From Streptomyces sp. XM4193 (GTDB taxonomy: Bacteria > Actinomycetota > Actinomycetes > Streptomycetales > Streptomycetaceae): a stretch of 64,000 nucleotides of DNA. Numbering within the stretch: the first letter of the stretch is position 1; every line of letters starts with the position of its first letter. The position numbers and the translations under genes were made by a program. Under the pieces are notes generated by a model. It was not told where the DNA came from and did not search any database. It was given only the letters and a program-made list of their open reading frames with translations. The stretch spans positions 851,655-915,654 of the forward strand of contig NZ_JALLGK010000002.1 of NCBI RefSeq assembly GCF_023072595.1, given 5' to 3'. This document shows positions 25,996-33,132 of this stretch, one piece after another.

Positions 25996-26348
25996 TGCGT
26001 TGAGGACTCGTTGCGGATCATTCGGTCCAGTGAAGATCCATCATCTGAGTGAGACCTTCTGGCACCCCGGCGAGGCGGCTGCGAGGTTCCCGCGGTCCCC
26101 GCGTGCCCTCTCCGGCTGCCCTGCTCGAACCCACCCGCCGCCCGTCGTGACGCCGCTGACCTGCTGAAACGATTGTTCAGCCGGTCCGGCGCGGCCCCGA
26201 CGACCGTCCATCGCGCCTCTCGTGTAGCCGTCCGCACCGCCCGTCCCGTCGGCAAGCGGCCGTCCAAGACCTTGTCGAATGGGTGGCCAGACTGCCGGGA
26301 AGGGGTGATCATGAGAGTCCAGAGCGCACTTCCCACGAGGAGGCACGG
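25996..26348. other. upstream region of the Gbn-type gene
   Basis: About 350 bases without a gene. It contains GATC tetramers at 26016-26019, 26035-26038 and 26307-26310. GATC is the reported recognition core of Streptomyces Gbn, so autoregulation is conceivable. No promoter could be assigned with confidence. Confidence 0.5.
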
Positions 26349-26567
26349 GTGGCCGAGACTCTGAAGAAGGGCAGCCGGGTAACCGGCGCCGCGCGCGACA
26401 AGCTCGCGGCTGACCTGAAGAAGAAATACGACTCCGGTGCGAGTATCCGCGCACTGGCCGAGGAGACCGGCAGGTCTTACGGCTTCGTGCACCGGATGCT
26501 CAGTGAGGCCGGCGTGACCCTCCGCGGTCGCGGCGGTGCGACGCGGGGCAAGAAGACCACGTCCTGA
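26349..26567 (+). CDS. gbn: Gbn-type nucleoid-associated HTH protein
   Basis: 72 residues, basic. A helix-turn-helix spans about residues 25-60 (YDSGASIRALAEETGRSYGF, then VHRMLSEAGVTLR) and is flanked by basic tails (LKKGSR, RGRGGATRGKK). It matches the small protein described in S. coelicolor as Gbn (SCO1839), which binds GATC-containing DNA and affects nucleoid organisation and development. The GTG start at 26349 has a strong GAGGAGG upstream. The neighbouring ABC-F and enoyl-CoA hydratase genes also accompany a small HTH gene in mycobacteria, as I recall (Rv1472-Rv1473-Rv1473A). Confidence 0.88.
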   Translation: MAETLKKGSRVTGAARDKLAADLKKKYDSGASIRALAEETGRSYGFVHRMLSEAGVTLRGRGGATRGKKTTS

Positions 26568-26591
26568 GCAGACTTTCGTATGCCGCCCGCT

Positions 26592-26631
26592 GGTGGTTAC
26601 TCTTCAGTCACTTAACTGATGAGTAACCACC
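26592..26631. promoter_or_regulatory. 40-bp near-perfect palindrome abutting the next ribosome-binding site
   Basis: Arms ggtggttactc-t-tcagt and actga-t-gagtaaccacc flank the 6-base centre cactta. Only one position in 17 is unpaired. It is AT-rich for this genome. It begins 25 bases after the gbn stop, and its right arm ends next to the GGAGGG ribosome-binding site of the enoyl-CoA hydratase gene. It could be a TetR-type operator, an RNA hairpin hiding the ribosome-binding site, or the gbn terminator. Confidence 0.75.
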
Positions 26632-26640
26632 GGAGGGCTC

Positions 26641-27420
26641 ATGACTCTGCTCGACAAGGAAGGCGTTCGCCTCACGGTGGATGACGCCGTCGCCACGGTG
26701 ACGCTCACTCGCCCCGAGAAGCGCAACGCCCAGTCGCCCGCGATGTGGAGGGCGCTGGTGGAAGCCGGGCAGCTGCTGCCCGGAAGCGTTCGCGTGGTGG
26801 TGCTGCGCGGCGAGGGCAAGTCCTTCTCCGCCGGACTGGACCGCCAGGCGTTCACGCCCGAGGGCTTCGACGGCGAGGCTTCCTTCCTCACCATGGGCAA
26901 GGGCCCGGTCGAGGAGATCGAACGCGTCATCGCCGGCTACCAGGAGGCTTTCCTCTGGTGGCGCCGGAACGACCTCGTCACCATCGCCGCGGTCCAGGGG
27001 CACGCGATCGGCGCCGGTTTCCAGTTGGCACTCTCCTGCGATCTGCGGGTCTGCGCGGACGACGTCCAGTTCGCCATGAAGGAGACCAGTCTCGGTCTGG
27101 TCCCGGACCTCACCGGTACCCACCCGCTGGTGCGCCACGTCGGATACGCCCGCGCGCTGGAGATCTGCGCGACGGGCCGTTTCGTGCGTGCCGAAGAGGC
27201 GGAGCGGATCGGCCTGGCGAACGTCGTGGTGCCCGCGGCCGATCTTGCCGCCGCCACCGAGGACCTCACGGCGGCACTGCTCGCCGCCCCGCGCGACGCC
27301 GTGATCGAGACCAAGGCGCTCCTGGCCGGCGCCGTGGACCGCCCCTTCGAGCAGCAGCCCGCCGCTGAACGTGCCGCCCAGGCAAGGCGGTTGCAGGACC
27401 TGGTGGGCGGCGGCGAGTAG
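26641..27420 (+). CDS. enoyl-CoA hydratase/isomerase family protein
   Basis: 259 residues, crotonase fold. The oxyanion-hole segments are visible: FSAGLDRQAF near residue 62 and AVQGHAIGAGFQLALSCDLR near 118-137. A typical LGLVPDLTGTHPLVRHVG segment follows. The catalytic-glutamate positions of classical hydratases are not obvious, so it may be an isomerase or act on an unusual acyl-CoA. The ATG has GGAGGG directly upstream, next to the palindrome. From memory, M. tuberculosis EchA12 (Rv1472) sits beside the same ABC-F gene. Confidence 0.87.
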   Translation: MTLLDKEGVRLTVDDAVATVTLTRPEKRNAQSPAMWRALVEAGQLLPGSVRVVVLRGEGKSFSAGLDRQAFTPEGFDGEASFLTMGKGPVEEIERVIAGYQEAFLWWRRNDLVTIAAVQGHAIGAGFQLALSCDLRVCADDVQFAMKETSLGLVPDLTGTHPLVRHVGYARALEICATGRFVRAEEAERIGLANVVVPAADLAAATEDLTAALLAAPRDAVIETKALLAGAVDRPFEQQPAAERAAQARRLQDLVGGGE

Positions 27421-27435
27421 TCCCCCCGGCCCACC

Positions 27436-27469
27436 GCTGTGCCCCCGGCCCGTGGGTCGGGGGCACAGC
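27436..27469 (+). terminator. terminator hairpin after the enoyl-CoA hydratase gene
   Basis: A 12-bp perfect stem (gctgtgcccccg and complement) with a 10-base loop, 16 bases after the stop. Confidence 0.7.
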
Positions 27470-27621
27470 CGTGTCCGGGGCGGCAGAGGCCGCTACCCGG
27501 ATGGCTCACTCGCGCCGCGCGCCTCCACCGACCCGCCGCTAGCGTGAGCCGGGAGCGGCCGTGCCGCTCCGTCCGGGGTTTGCCGGACGCCCTGAGCCGA
27601 AGCGGGAAAGGGGTGCAGCAG

Positions 27622-28101
27622 ATGTCCGAGACCTCCGCCGCGTCCAAGGAAGTCAGCGACAACAAGACCCTTCAGGCAGGACGCCGAGGGGCCTCCAACA
27701 ACGCCAACAGCGCCGCCAACCGTGGCCAGACCACCATCGCCGACGGCGTGGTGGAGAAGATCGCCGGCATGGCGGCCCGAGACGTGGACGGTGTCCACGA
27801 GATGGGTGGCGGGCTCTCGCGCACCTTCGGAGCCGTGCGCGACAAGGTGCCCGGCAGCGGCAAGGCGGTGAGCCGCGGGGTGAAGGCCGAGGTCGGCGAC
27901 ACCCAGACCGCGCTCGACCTCCAACTGGTCGTCGAGTACGGGGTGTCGATCGTCGACGTCGCCAACACCGTGCGCAAGGAAGTCATCAGCGCGGTCCAGC
28001 AGATGACCGGCCTCGAGGTCGTCGAGGTCAACATCGCGGTCGACGACGTCAAGCTGCCCGACGAGGACGACGAGGACGACTCCGACCGGCGTCTGCAGTG
28101 A
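27622..28101 (+). CDS. Asp23/Gls24 family envelope stress protein
   Basis: 159 residues. After a Ser/Asn/Ala-rich N terminus, the Asp23 domain starts with GQTTIADGVVEKIAGMAARDVDGVHEM and continues through LQLVVEYGVSIVDVANTVRKEV to VEVNIAVDDVKLP. An acidic tail (DEDDEDDSD) ends it. Asp23 proteins are membrane-tethered by AmaP and respond to cell-envelope stress. It is the first gene of a five-gene operon that ends with amaP. The ATG at 27622 has AAAGGGG upstream; the longer open frame 5' is not coding-like. Confidence 0.88.
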   Translation: MSETSAASKEVSDNKTLQAGRRGASNNANSAANRGQTTIADGVVEKIAGMAARDVDGVHEMGGGLSRTFGAVRDKVPGSGKAVSRGVKAEVGDTQTALDLQLVVEYGVSIVDVANTVRKEVISAVQQMTGLEVVEVNIAVDDVKLPDEDDEDDSDRRLQ

Positions 28102-28211
28102 CTGACTGAGCGAGTGCCGCGGTGCGTCCACCGCGGCAGGCACGGCACGCGGCGCACTGCACCGCGTGGACACCAGGGTGCCCGGCGGGGCGTCGACTGA
28201 GGGAGCGCAAG

Positions 28212-28400
28212 ATGAGTATGGCTGTGATCGGTCTGATCACGGGAATGGCCCTGGGCTTCGCCGGGTACTTTGGCGGCTTCGGTGCCTTTCTGCTGGTGGC
28301 GGCGTTGGGTGCCATCGGGTTTCTCGCCGGCAGGATCGCCGACGGCGATCTGGAGCCGTCCGACCTCCTCCGTGCCCGCGACAACGGGCGGCGGAGCTAG
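28212..28400 (+). CDS. DUF2273-type small membrane protein
   Basis: 62 residues: two closely spaced hydrophobic helices rich in Gly/Ala/Phe (about 4-22 and 24-42) and a charged C terminus (GRIADGDLEPSDLLRARD). It matches the DUF2273 proteins encoded in Asp23/AmaP operons. GGGAG lies six bases before the ATG. The next gene starts three bases after its stop. Confidence 0.82.
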   Translation: MSMAVIGLITGMALGFAGYFGGFGAFLLVAALGAIGFLAGRIADGDLEPSDLLRARDNGRRS

Positions 28401-28403
28401 GAA

Positions 28404-28790
28404 ATGTCGTCTCAGCAGACGGTCGGCGCACCCGAGCGGGGCTCTCTGCGGTTCGACGACCGCGTGGTGGCCAAGATCGCCGCTCAGGCAGCCCACGAGG
28501 CGCTGCGCAGGGACCCCGGCCGTCGTGCGGTGGGCGCGCACGCCCCGCACGCGGCCGCATCCGTACGACGGCTGCCGGACCACGACAACCAGGGCGGACA
28601 GGCGCGGGTGCGTGTCGCCGTGGAGCTCGGCTATCCGTCCGACATCGGCGCCCAGTGCGCCGCCGTACGGCGCGTCGTCAGCGCACGACTGGGTGAACTG
28701 GCGGGGATGACGGCCTGCGAGGTGGTGGTCGAGGTCCAACGCCTCCACTCTGTCCATCTCAACGGCGAAGGGACGGAGCGAGTGCGGTGA
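28404..28790 (+). CDS. divergent Asp23-like protein
   Basis: 128 residues. The beginning (GSLRFDDRVVAKIAAQAAHEAL) and end (GMTACEVVVEVQRLH) align with the first and last parts of the Asp23 domain. The central segment is Arg/His-rich and degenerate. It is therefore probably a paralogue that partners with the first Asp23 protein. Its stop overlaps the next start by four bases. Confidence 0.75.
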   Translation: MSSQQTVGAPERGSLRFDDRVVAKIAAQAAHEALRRDPGRRAVGAHAPHAAASVRRLPDHDNQGGQARVRVAVELGYPSDIGAQCAAVRRVVSARLGELAGMTACEVVVEVQRLHSVHLNGEGTERVR

Positions 28791-29449
28791 GCCACGACAG
28801 CACGGGGCCTGTGCCCACCCTGGAGAAGAACGCCTCCGACAGTGCGCCCCCGGCGCCGTCGCCGCGGGTCGACGGCGCCCCCTACCAACCGGTCCAGCGC
28901 GGACGCGAGGACGGCGGCGGTGGACGCTTCTGGTCCGCCCGCAGACTGCCGGCGCTCCTCGCGAGCCTGCTGGCGCTCGTCGCCTGCGCGCTGCTCCTGT
29001 ACGACATCGTGCGGGTGCGCGCGGGCTCCGACGCCGCGAGCTGGCGCCGCAATCTCGCCGACGAGCTGTCCTCGCGCCGCCTCGACGACACCGTGGTGAT
29101 CATCGCGGCGATCCTCGCGCTGCTGCTGGGTCTCTGGCTGCTGGTGCTCGCGCTGACGCCGGGACTGCGCTCGGTACTGACCATGCGGGGCGAGCCCCGG
29201 GTGCGTGCCGCCGTCGAACGCAACGCCGCGGCCCTGGTGCTGCGGGACCGTGCGATGGAGGTCAACGGAGTGCGCAGCGCCTCGGTGAAGGTGCGCCGCT
29301 CCGGCGTGCGCGCCCGCGCGGAGGCGCACTTCGGTGAACTGGACGCCGTACGCGGCGAATTGACCACGGCCCTGCAGGACGGCGTACAAGAGCTGGGGCT
29401 GGCCCGAGAGCCGCGGCTGGACGTACGGGTCCACCGGCCCAAGCAGTGA
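28787..29449 (+). CDS. DUF6286-type membrane protein
   Basis: 220 residues. It has a proline-rich cytoplasmic N terminus, two membrane helices (about 50-70 and 103-123) and a C-terminal Asp23-like segment (VRAAVERNAAALVLRDRAM, then VKVRRSGVRARAEAHFGEL). The length and position fit the DUF6286 proteins of actinobacterial Asp23 operons. The start overlaps the preceding stop (GTGA), implying translational coupling. Confidence 0.78.
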   Translation: MSHDSTGPVPTLEKNASDSAPPAPSPRVDGAPYQPVQRGREDGGGGRFWSARRLPALLASLLALVACALLLYDIVRVRAGSDAASWRRNLADELSSRRLDDTVVIIAAILALLLGLWLLVLALTPGLRSVLTMRGEPRVRAAVERNAAALVLRDRAMEVNGVRSASVKVRRSGVRARAEAHFGELDAVRGELTTALQDGVQELGLAREPRLDVRVHRPKQ

Positions 29450-29459
29450 GGGATCCACG

Positions 29460-30071
29460 GTGCTGAGAACCTTGAACCGCCTGTTGCTCGCCCTGTTGGG
29501 GCTGGTGCTGCTGCTGCTCGGGCTCAGCGCCCTCGTCGGGGCGCTGGACCTGCCCAACCGCTGGGGTTTCGGCATGCCCTCCGGATGGGCCTGGAGCAGA
29601 CCGCAGGAAGTGGTGCTCACCGGCGCGGACCGCACCCAGTGGCGGGACCAGGGCTGGTGGTGGCCGGTGGTCATCGGGGCGCTGGCACTGCTGACCCTGA
29701 TCGCACTGTGGTTGGCGCTTTCCCAGCTGCGCCGCCGGCGGGCCGGCGAACTCGCGGTCTCCGGCGACGACGAGTCCTCGGGCCACGGCCCGGGGGCGGT
29801 GCTGCGCGGACGGGCCCTGGAGCAGGTGATGGGTTCGGAGGCCGCCGCGCTGGACGGCGTCTCCCGAGCACGGGTGACGCTGGTGGGCAAACGAAGCGAC
29901 CCGTCGGTGCGGATGCGGGTGGTGCTGGACGAGCACGCCGTGCCCGACGAGGTGGTGCACCGCCTGGAGCAGGAGGTGCTGGAGCACGCCCGCACCTCCG
30001 CGGACGTGGGCGAACTCCCCGCCGAGATCCGTCTGAGCTCGGTGCGGCACCGGCCCAGCCGCGTCAACTAG
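29460..30071 (+). CDS. amaP: alkaline shock response membrane anchor AmaP
   Basis: 203 residues. Two membrane helices (about 7-28 and 65-87) enclose an extracytoplasmic loop. The cytoplasmic C-terminal domain (VLRGRALEQVMGSEAAALDG, then RARVTLVGKRSDPSVRMRVV) matches the AmaP family, which recruits Asp23 to the membrane. Last gene of the operon, ten bases after the DUF6286 gene. Confidence 0.83.
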   Translation: MLRTLNRLLLALLGLVLLLLGLSALVGALDLPNRWGFGMPSGWAWSRPQEVVLTGADRTQWRDQGWWWPVVIGALALLTLIALWLALSQLRRRRAGELAVSGDDESSGHGPGAVLRGRALEQVMGSEAAALDGVSRARVTLVGKRSDPSVRMRVVLDEHAVPDEVVHRLEQEVLEHARTSADVGELPAEIRLSSVRHRPSRVN

Positions 30072-30074
30072 GGC

Positions 30075-30130
30075 CTGTCGTTCGGGCATTCGCCGGGCTC
30101 GGGCCGACCCCGTCGGGACCCGAACGACAG
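30075..30130. terminator. convergent terminator-like inverted repeat
   Basis: The 12-bp arms ctgtcgttcggg and cccgaacgacag are separated by 32 bases that can themselves pair. It lies between the convergent amaP and SDR genes. Confidence 0.55.
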
Positions 30131-30161
30131 ACCCCGGTCGGGGCTACGCAGCCCCGCGTCC

Positions 30162-30917
30162 TCAGATGCGGTGCTGCGCGCCGCCGTCGACCGCCAGCAT
30201 GGTGCCGGTGAGGTACGAAGCGGCGGGGGAGAGCAGGAAGGCACCGGCCCGGCCGAACTCCTCCGGGGTGCCGTAGCGGCGCAGCGGGATCTGCGCCTCG
30301 TTGCGCTCGCGGGAGGCCGCGGCGTCCCCGGAGAGCGCGTCCAGCTCCCGCACGCGATCGGTGTCGATGCGCGAGGGCAGCAGCCCGACGACACGGATGC
30401 CGCGCGGGCCGAGCTCGTTCGCCAGGGACTTGGCGAAGCCGGCCAGGCCCGGCCGCAGCCCGTTGGACACGGTCAGCCCCGGCACCGGCTCGGTGACCGA
30501 GGAGGAGAGCACGAACCCGATCACCCCTCCCTCGCCGAGCCGCTCGGCGGCGGCCCGCGCGAGCCGTACCGCGCCGAGGAAGACCGACTCGAAGGCCGTC
30601 TCCCACTGCTCGTCGGTGATCGCCTCGGCGGGGCCGGCGGGCGGACCGCCGACGCTGATGAGCACACCGTCGAGCCGCTCGAAGTGTGCGAGTGCCGCGT
30701 CCGTCAACCGTCCGGCCGTGGCCGGGTCGCCGTTGTCGGCGGCGATGCCCACCGCACCCCCGCCCAGCCGCGCGGCGGCATCGGAGGCCGCCTCCTCGGT
30801 ACGGCTGCTGACGACGACCTTCGCGCCGTCGGCGACCAGTTGCTCGGCGACCGCGTAACCCAGCCCGCGGCTGGCGCCGGTGACGATGTACGCCCTGTCC
30901 TTCAGTCCAAGATCCAT
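30162..30917 (-). CDS. SDR-family oxidoreductase-like protein lacking the catalytic Tyr/Lys
   Basis: 251 residues with the SDR Rossmann fold: TGASRGLG (18-25) for NAD(P) binding and a C-terminal PEEFGRAGAFLLSPAASYLTG. The NNAG motif is replaced by SVGGPPAG. At the YxxxK position the sequence is SNGLR, so both the catalytic Tyr and Lys are missing. A subgroup of SDRs has the same LRP signature, so this is a conserved variant rather than decay; activity may be altered or lost. The ATG has no ribosome-binding site but lies four bases after the SURF1 stop, so coupling is likely. Confidence 0.82.
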   Translation of the reverse strand: MDLGLKDRAYIVTGASRGLGYAVAEQLVADGAKVVVSSRTEEAASDAAARLGGGAVGIAADNGDPATAGRLTDAALAHFERLDGVLISVGGPPAGPAEAITDEQWETAFESVFLGAVRLARAAAERLGEGGVIGFVLSSSVTEPVPGLTVSNGLRPGLAGFAKSLANELGPRGIRVVGLLPSRIDTDRVRELDALSGDAAASRERNEAQIPLRRYGTPEEFGRAGAFLLSPAASYLTGTMLAVDGGAQHRI

Positions 30918-30921
30918 GGAC

Positions 30922-31815
30922 TCAGTCTGCCGTGCCGCCCGCCCGTGCGGCGAGCGAGGGGCCGCCCTCGGTGCGCTGCTCGGCGCTTTCGTCCGGCACA
31001 CGCTGCTGCGGGCGGTCGTCGCCGCCGGCCGGGCTCGGGCCGGAGGCCGGGACGGCCGCCGCGGTGCGGTCGCGCACCTCGCGGCGGAAGAGCACGAACC
31101 AGCCGACCGGAACCGCCGCGACGAACAGCCACCACTGCACCGCGTACGCCATGTGCGCGCCGATACCGCTGTGGTCCGGCTCCGGCACGGGCTGTGCCGT
31201 CTCGCCGCGCGCGGGGGCGGGGTCGGTGCCGGTCAGCTGGAGGTAGCCGCGCAGCACCGGCAGCCCGGTCGCCTTCGCCTGCTGCTCGCTGTTCATCAGC
31301 ATGACCTGGCGCTCGGGCAGCCCCGCGCGGTCCTTGATGCCGCTGCCGGCCTCGGTCTCGTCGGGCATCAGCCGGCCGGAGAGCGTCACCTCGCCCTTCG
31401 GCGCCGCGGGCACCTCGGGGAAGGCGGTCTGGCTGGCGCCCGAGGTCACCCAGCCGCGGTTGACCAGCAGCGCGGTGCCGTCCTCGCGGACCAGCGGGGT
31501 GAGCACGAAGTAGCCGATGCTCTGGCCGTCCTCGGCGGTGCGGCGGCGCACCACCACCTCGTGCTCGGTGTCGTAGGTGCCGGTGGCGGTGACCGCGCGG
31601 TACCGCTCCCGGTCGGTGACCTCGCCGTCCGTGCCGGTCAGCTCGTCGACCGGCACGGGGTCGGCGGACAGGCTGGCGGCGATGCGGTCGTTGTGCGCGA
31701 CCCGCTCCTGGTGGCGGTGGTACTGCCAGAACCCGAGCTCGACCATCGCAGGCATCAGCACGAGAGCGACCAGAGTGAGGATCACCCACTGCCGGGACAA
31801 CAGGAAGCGGTACAC
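30922..31815 (-). CDS. SURF1 family cytochrome oxidase assembly protein
   Basis: 297 residues. An N-terminal helix (about 8-28) is followed by GFWQYHRHQER, the SURF1 signature. The extracytoplasmic domain includes YFVLTPLVREDGTALLVNRGWV, another family hallmark. A second helix lies near residue 240, then a Pro/Ala-rich tail. SURF1 assists haem a insertion into the aa3 oxidase. GTG start with TAACGT ending seven bases upstream and no ribosome-binding site. It begins 24 bases after the exonuclease stop. Confidence 0.9.
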   Translation of the reverse strand: MYRFLLSRQWVILTLVALVLMPAMVELGFWQYHRHQERVAHNDRIAASLSADPVPVDELTGTDGEVTDRERYRAVTATGTYDTEHEVVVRRRTAEDGQSIGYFVLTPLVREDGTALLVNRGWVTSGASQTAFPEVPAAPKGEVTLSGRLMPDETEAGSGIKDRAGLPERQVMLMNSEQQAKATGLPVLRGYLQLTGTDPAPARGETAQPVPEPDHSGIGAHMAYAVQWWLFVAAVPVGWFVLFRREVRDRTAAAVPASGPSPAGGDDRPQQRVPDESAEQRTEGGPSLAARAGGTAD

Positions 31816-31839
31816 GCTTCGACGTTATCGCGACGCCGG

Positions 31840-32844
31840 TCAGCGCGACGGCGCGGGGGCCACGTCTCTCAGGAGGTGGCTGAACGCGGTCTCGTCGATC
31901 ACCGGGGTGCCGAAGGCGAGCGCCTTGCTCACCTTGGAGGTGCCGGCCTCCGGGTCGTTGGTCACCAGCAGACTCGTCAGCCGCGAGACGCTCGTCGCCA
32001 CATGCAGGCCGGCCTCGACCGCACGGTCCTCCAGCAGCTCGCGGTCGACCGAGGTGTCGCCCGAGAAGGCCACCCGCATCCCCTGCACCAGAGTGCCGCC
32101 CGGCGCGTATCTGCCGGGGTTGGGGTACGGGCAGGCGGGGCGTCTGCGGGCCGGGCGCCAGGTGCGGGGGGCGTATCCGCCGCGGGTGGAGCCCGCAGCG
32201 GAGGGGGTGTCGTTCCACTCGGTGAGCGGCTGACACGCCAGCAGCGGCAGCCGGACGCTCTGGCGCGCGGCGAGCCGCAGGCTCGGGCGGAACGCCTCGG
32301 CGAGCACCCGGGCGTCGTCCAGCGCGTGGTGCGCGCGGCGCTGCTGCACGCCGTAGTGGGCGGCGAGCGACTCCAACTTGTGGTTGGGCAGCGGGAGGTC
32401 GAGCTGCTTGGCGAGAGCGATGGTGCACAGCCGCTGCCGGACCGGGGCGACGCGGTCGGCGCGGGCGAACTCCCTGGAGATCATCGTCCAGTCGAAGACG
32501 GCGTTGTGCGCGACCAGCACACGGTCCTTCAGACGCTCGGCGAAATCCTCGGCGATCTCGCCGAACAGCGGCGCGTCGGCGAGGACTTCGGAGGTGAGGC
32601 CGTGAATCCAGGTCGGCCCGGGGTCGCGCTGCGGATTGACGGTGGTGTACCAGTGGTCCTCCACCTCGCCCCTGGCGTCCAGCCGGTAGACGGCGGCGGA
32701 GACTATGCGGTCGTCGCGGGCCAGGCCGGTGGTCTCGACGTCCACCACCGCGTATCCGTCCGGATAGCCGGAGGGCCACGTCCGCGCGGCGGCAGTCTGC
32801 TGCGCGGGGAAGAGCGGGGCGGCTGCCGTGTGGTCTTCGAGCAT
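31840..32844 (-). CDS. DEDDh 3'-5' exonuclease with C-terminal BRCT domain
   Basis: 334 residues. The DnaQ-like exonuclease domain shows Exo I VVDVETTG, Exo II VAHNAVFDW and Exo III with HHALDDA, the DEDDh set. The C-terminal 90 residues (GMRVAFSGDTSVDRELLED, then LLVTNDPEAGTSKVSKA) form a BRCT domain like that of NAD-dependent ligases. The combination is common in actinobacteria and points to DNA repair or proofreading. ATG at 32844 is chosen; the in-frame GTG at 32850 is equally possible. TATCCT lies just upstream as a potential -10 box. Confidence 0.86.
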   Translation of the reverse strand: MLEDHTAAAPLFPAQQTAAARTWPSGYPDGYAVVDVETTGLARDDRIVSAAVYRLDARGEVEDHWYTTVNPQRDPGPTWIHGLTSEVLADAPLFGEIAEDFAERLKDRVLVAHNAVFDWTMISREFARADRVAPVRQRLCTIALAKQLDLPLPNHKLESLAAHYGVQQRRAHHALDDARVLAEAFRPSLRLAARQSVRLPLLACQPLTEWNDTPSAAGSTRGGYAPRTWRPARRRPACPYPNPGRYAPGGTLVQGMRVAFSGDTSVDRELLEDRAVEAGLHVATSVSRLTSLLVTNDPEAGTSKVSKALAFGTPVIDETAFSHLLRDVAPAPSR

Positions 32845-33040
32845 GGTCACAGAGGATACGGGCCGGCTCTGACACTCCCCGCGCCGCGGCCCGTTGACCA
32901 CTCCCGCCGCCTCACGCCCCGTCAGCAGGGCGGCACGGCGGGGGAGTAGCGCGCCCGGCCGGTGACCAGCGGCGGAGGCCGCGGGCAGGGCGGCGCGCGG
33001 CGGACGGTGGCGCCGGTCGTCCGCGGTGCGGGGACGACGA

Positions 33041-33072
33041 CGGGGGCCGGACCGTCAGTGGTCCGACCCCCG
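33041..33072 (-). terminator. terminator hairpin after the subtilase gene
   Basis: 13-bp arms (cgggggccggacc and ggtccgacccccg) pair with one mismatch around a 6-base loop, about 60 bases downstream of the subtilase stop on the minus strand. Confidence 0.65.
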
Positions 33073-33132
33073 CCGCTCAACCGCCCTGTCCGGCACGGGT
33101 GTTGGTGCCCGCCCGGCCGCTCGGCGCGGTGG

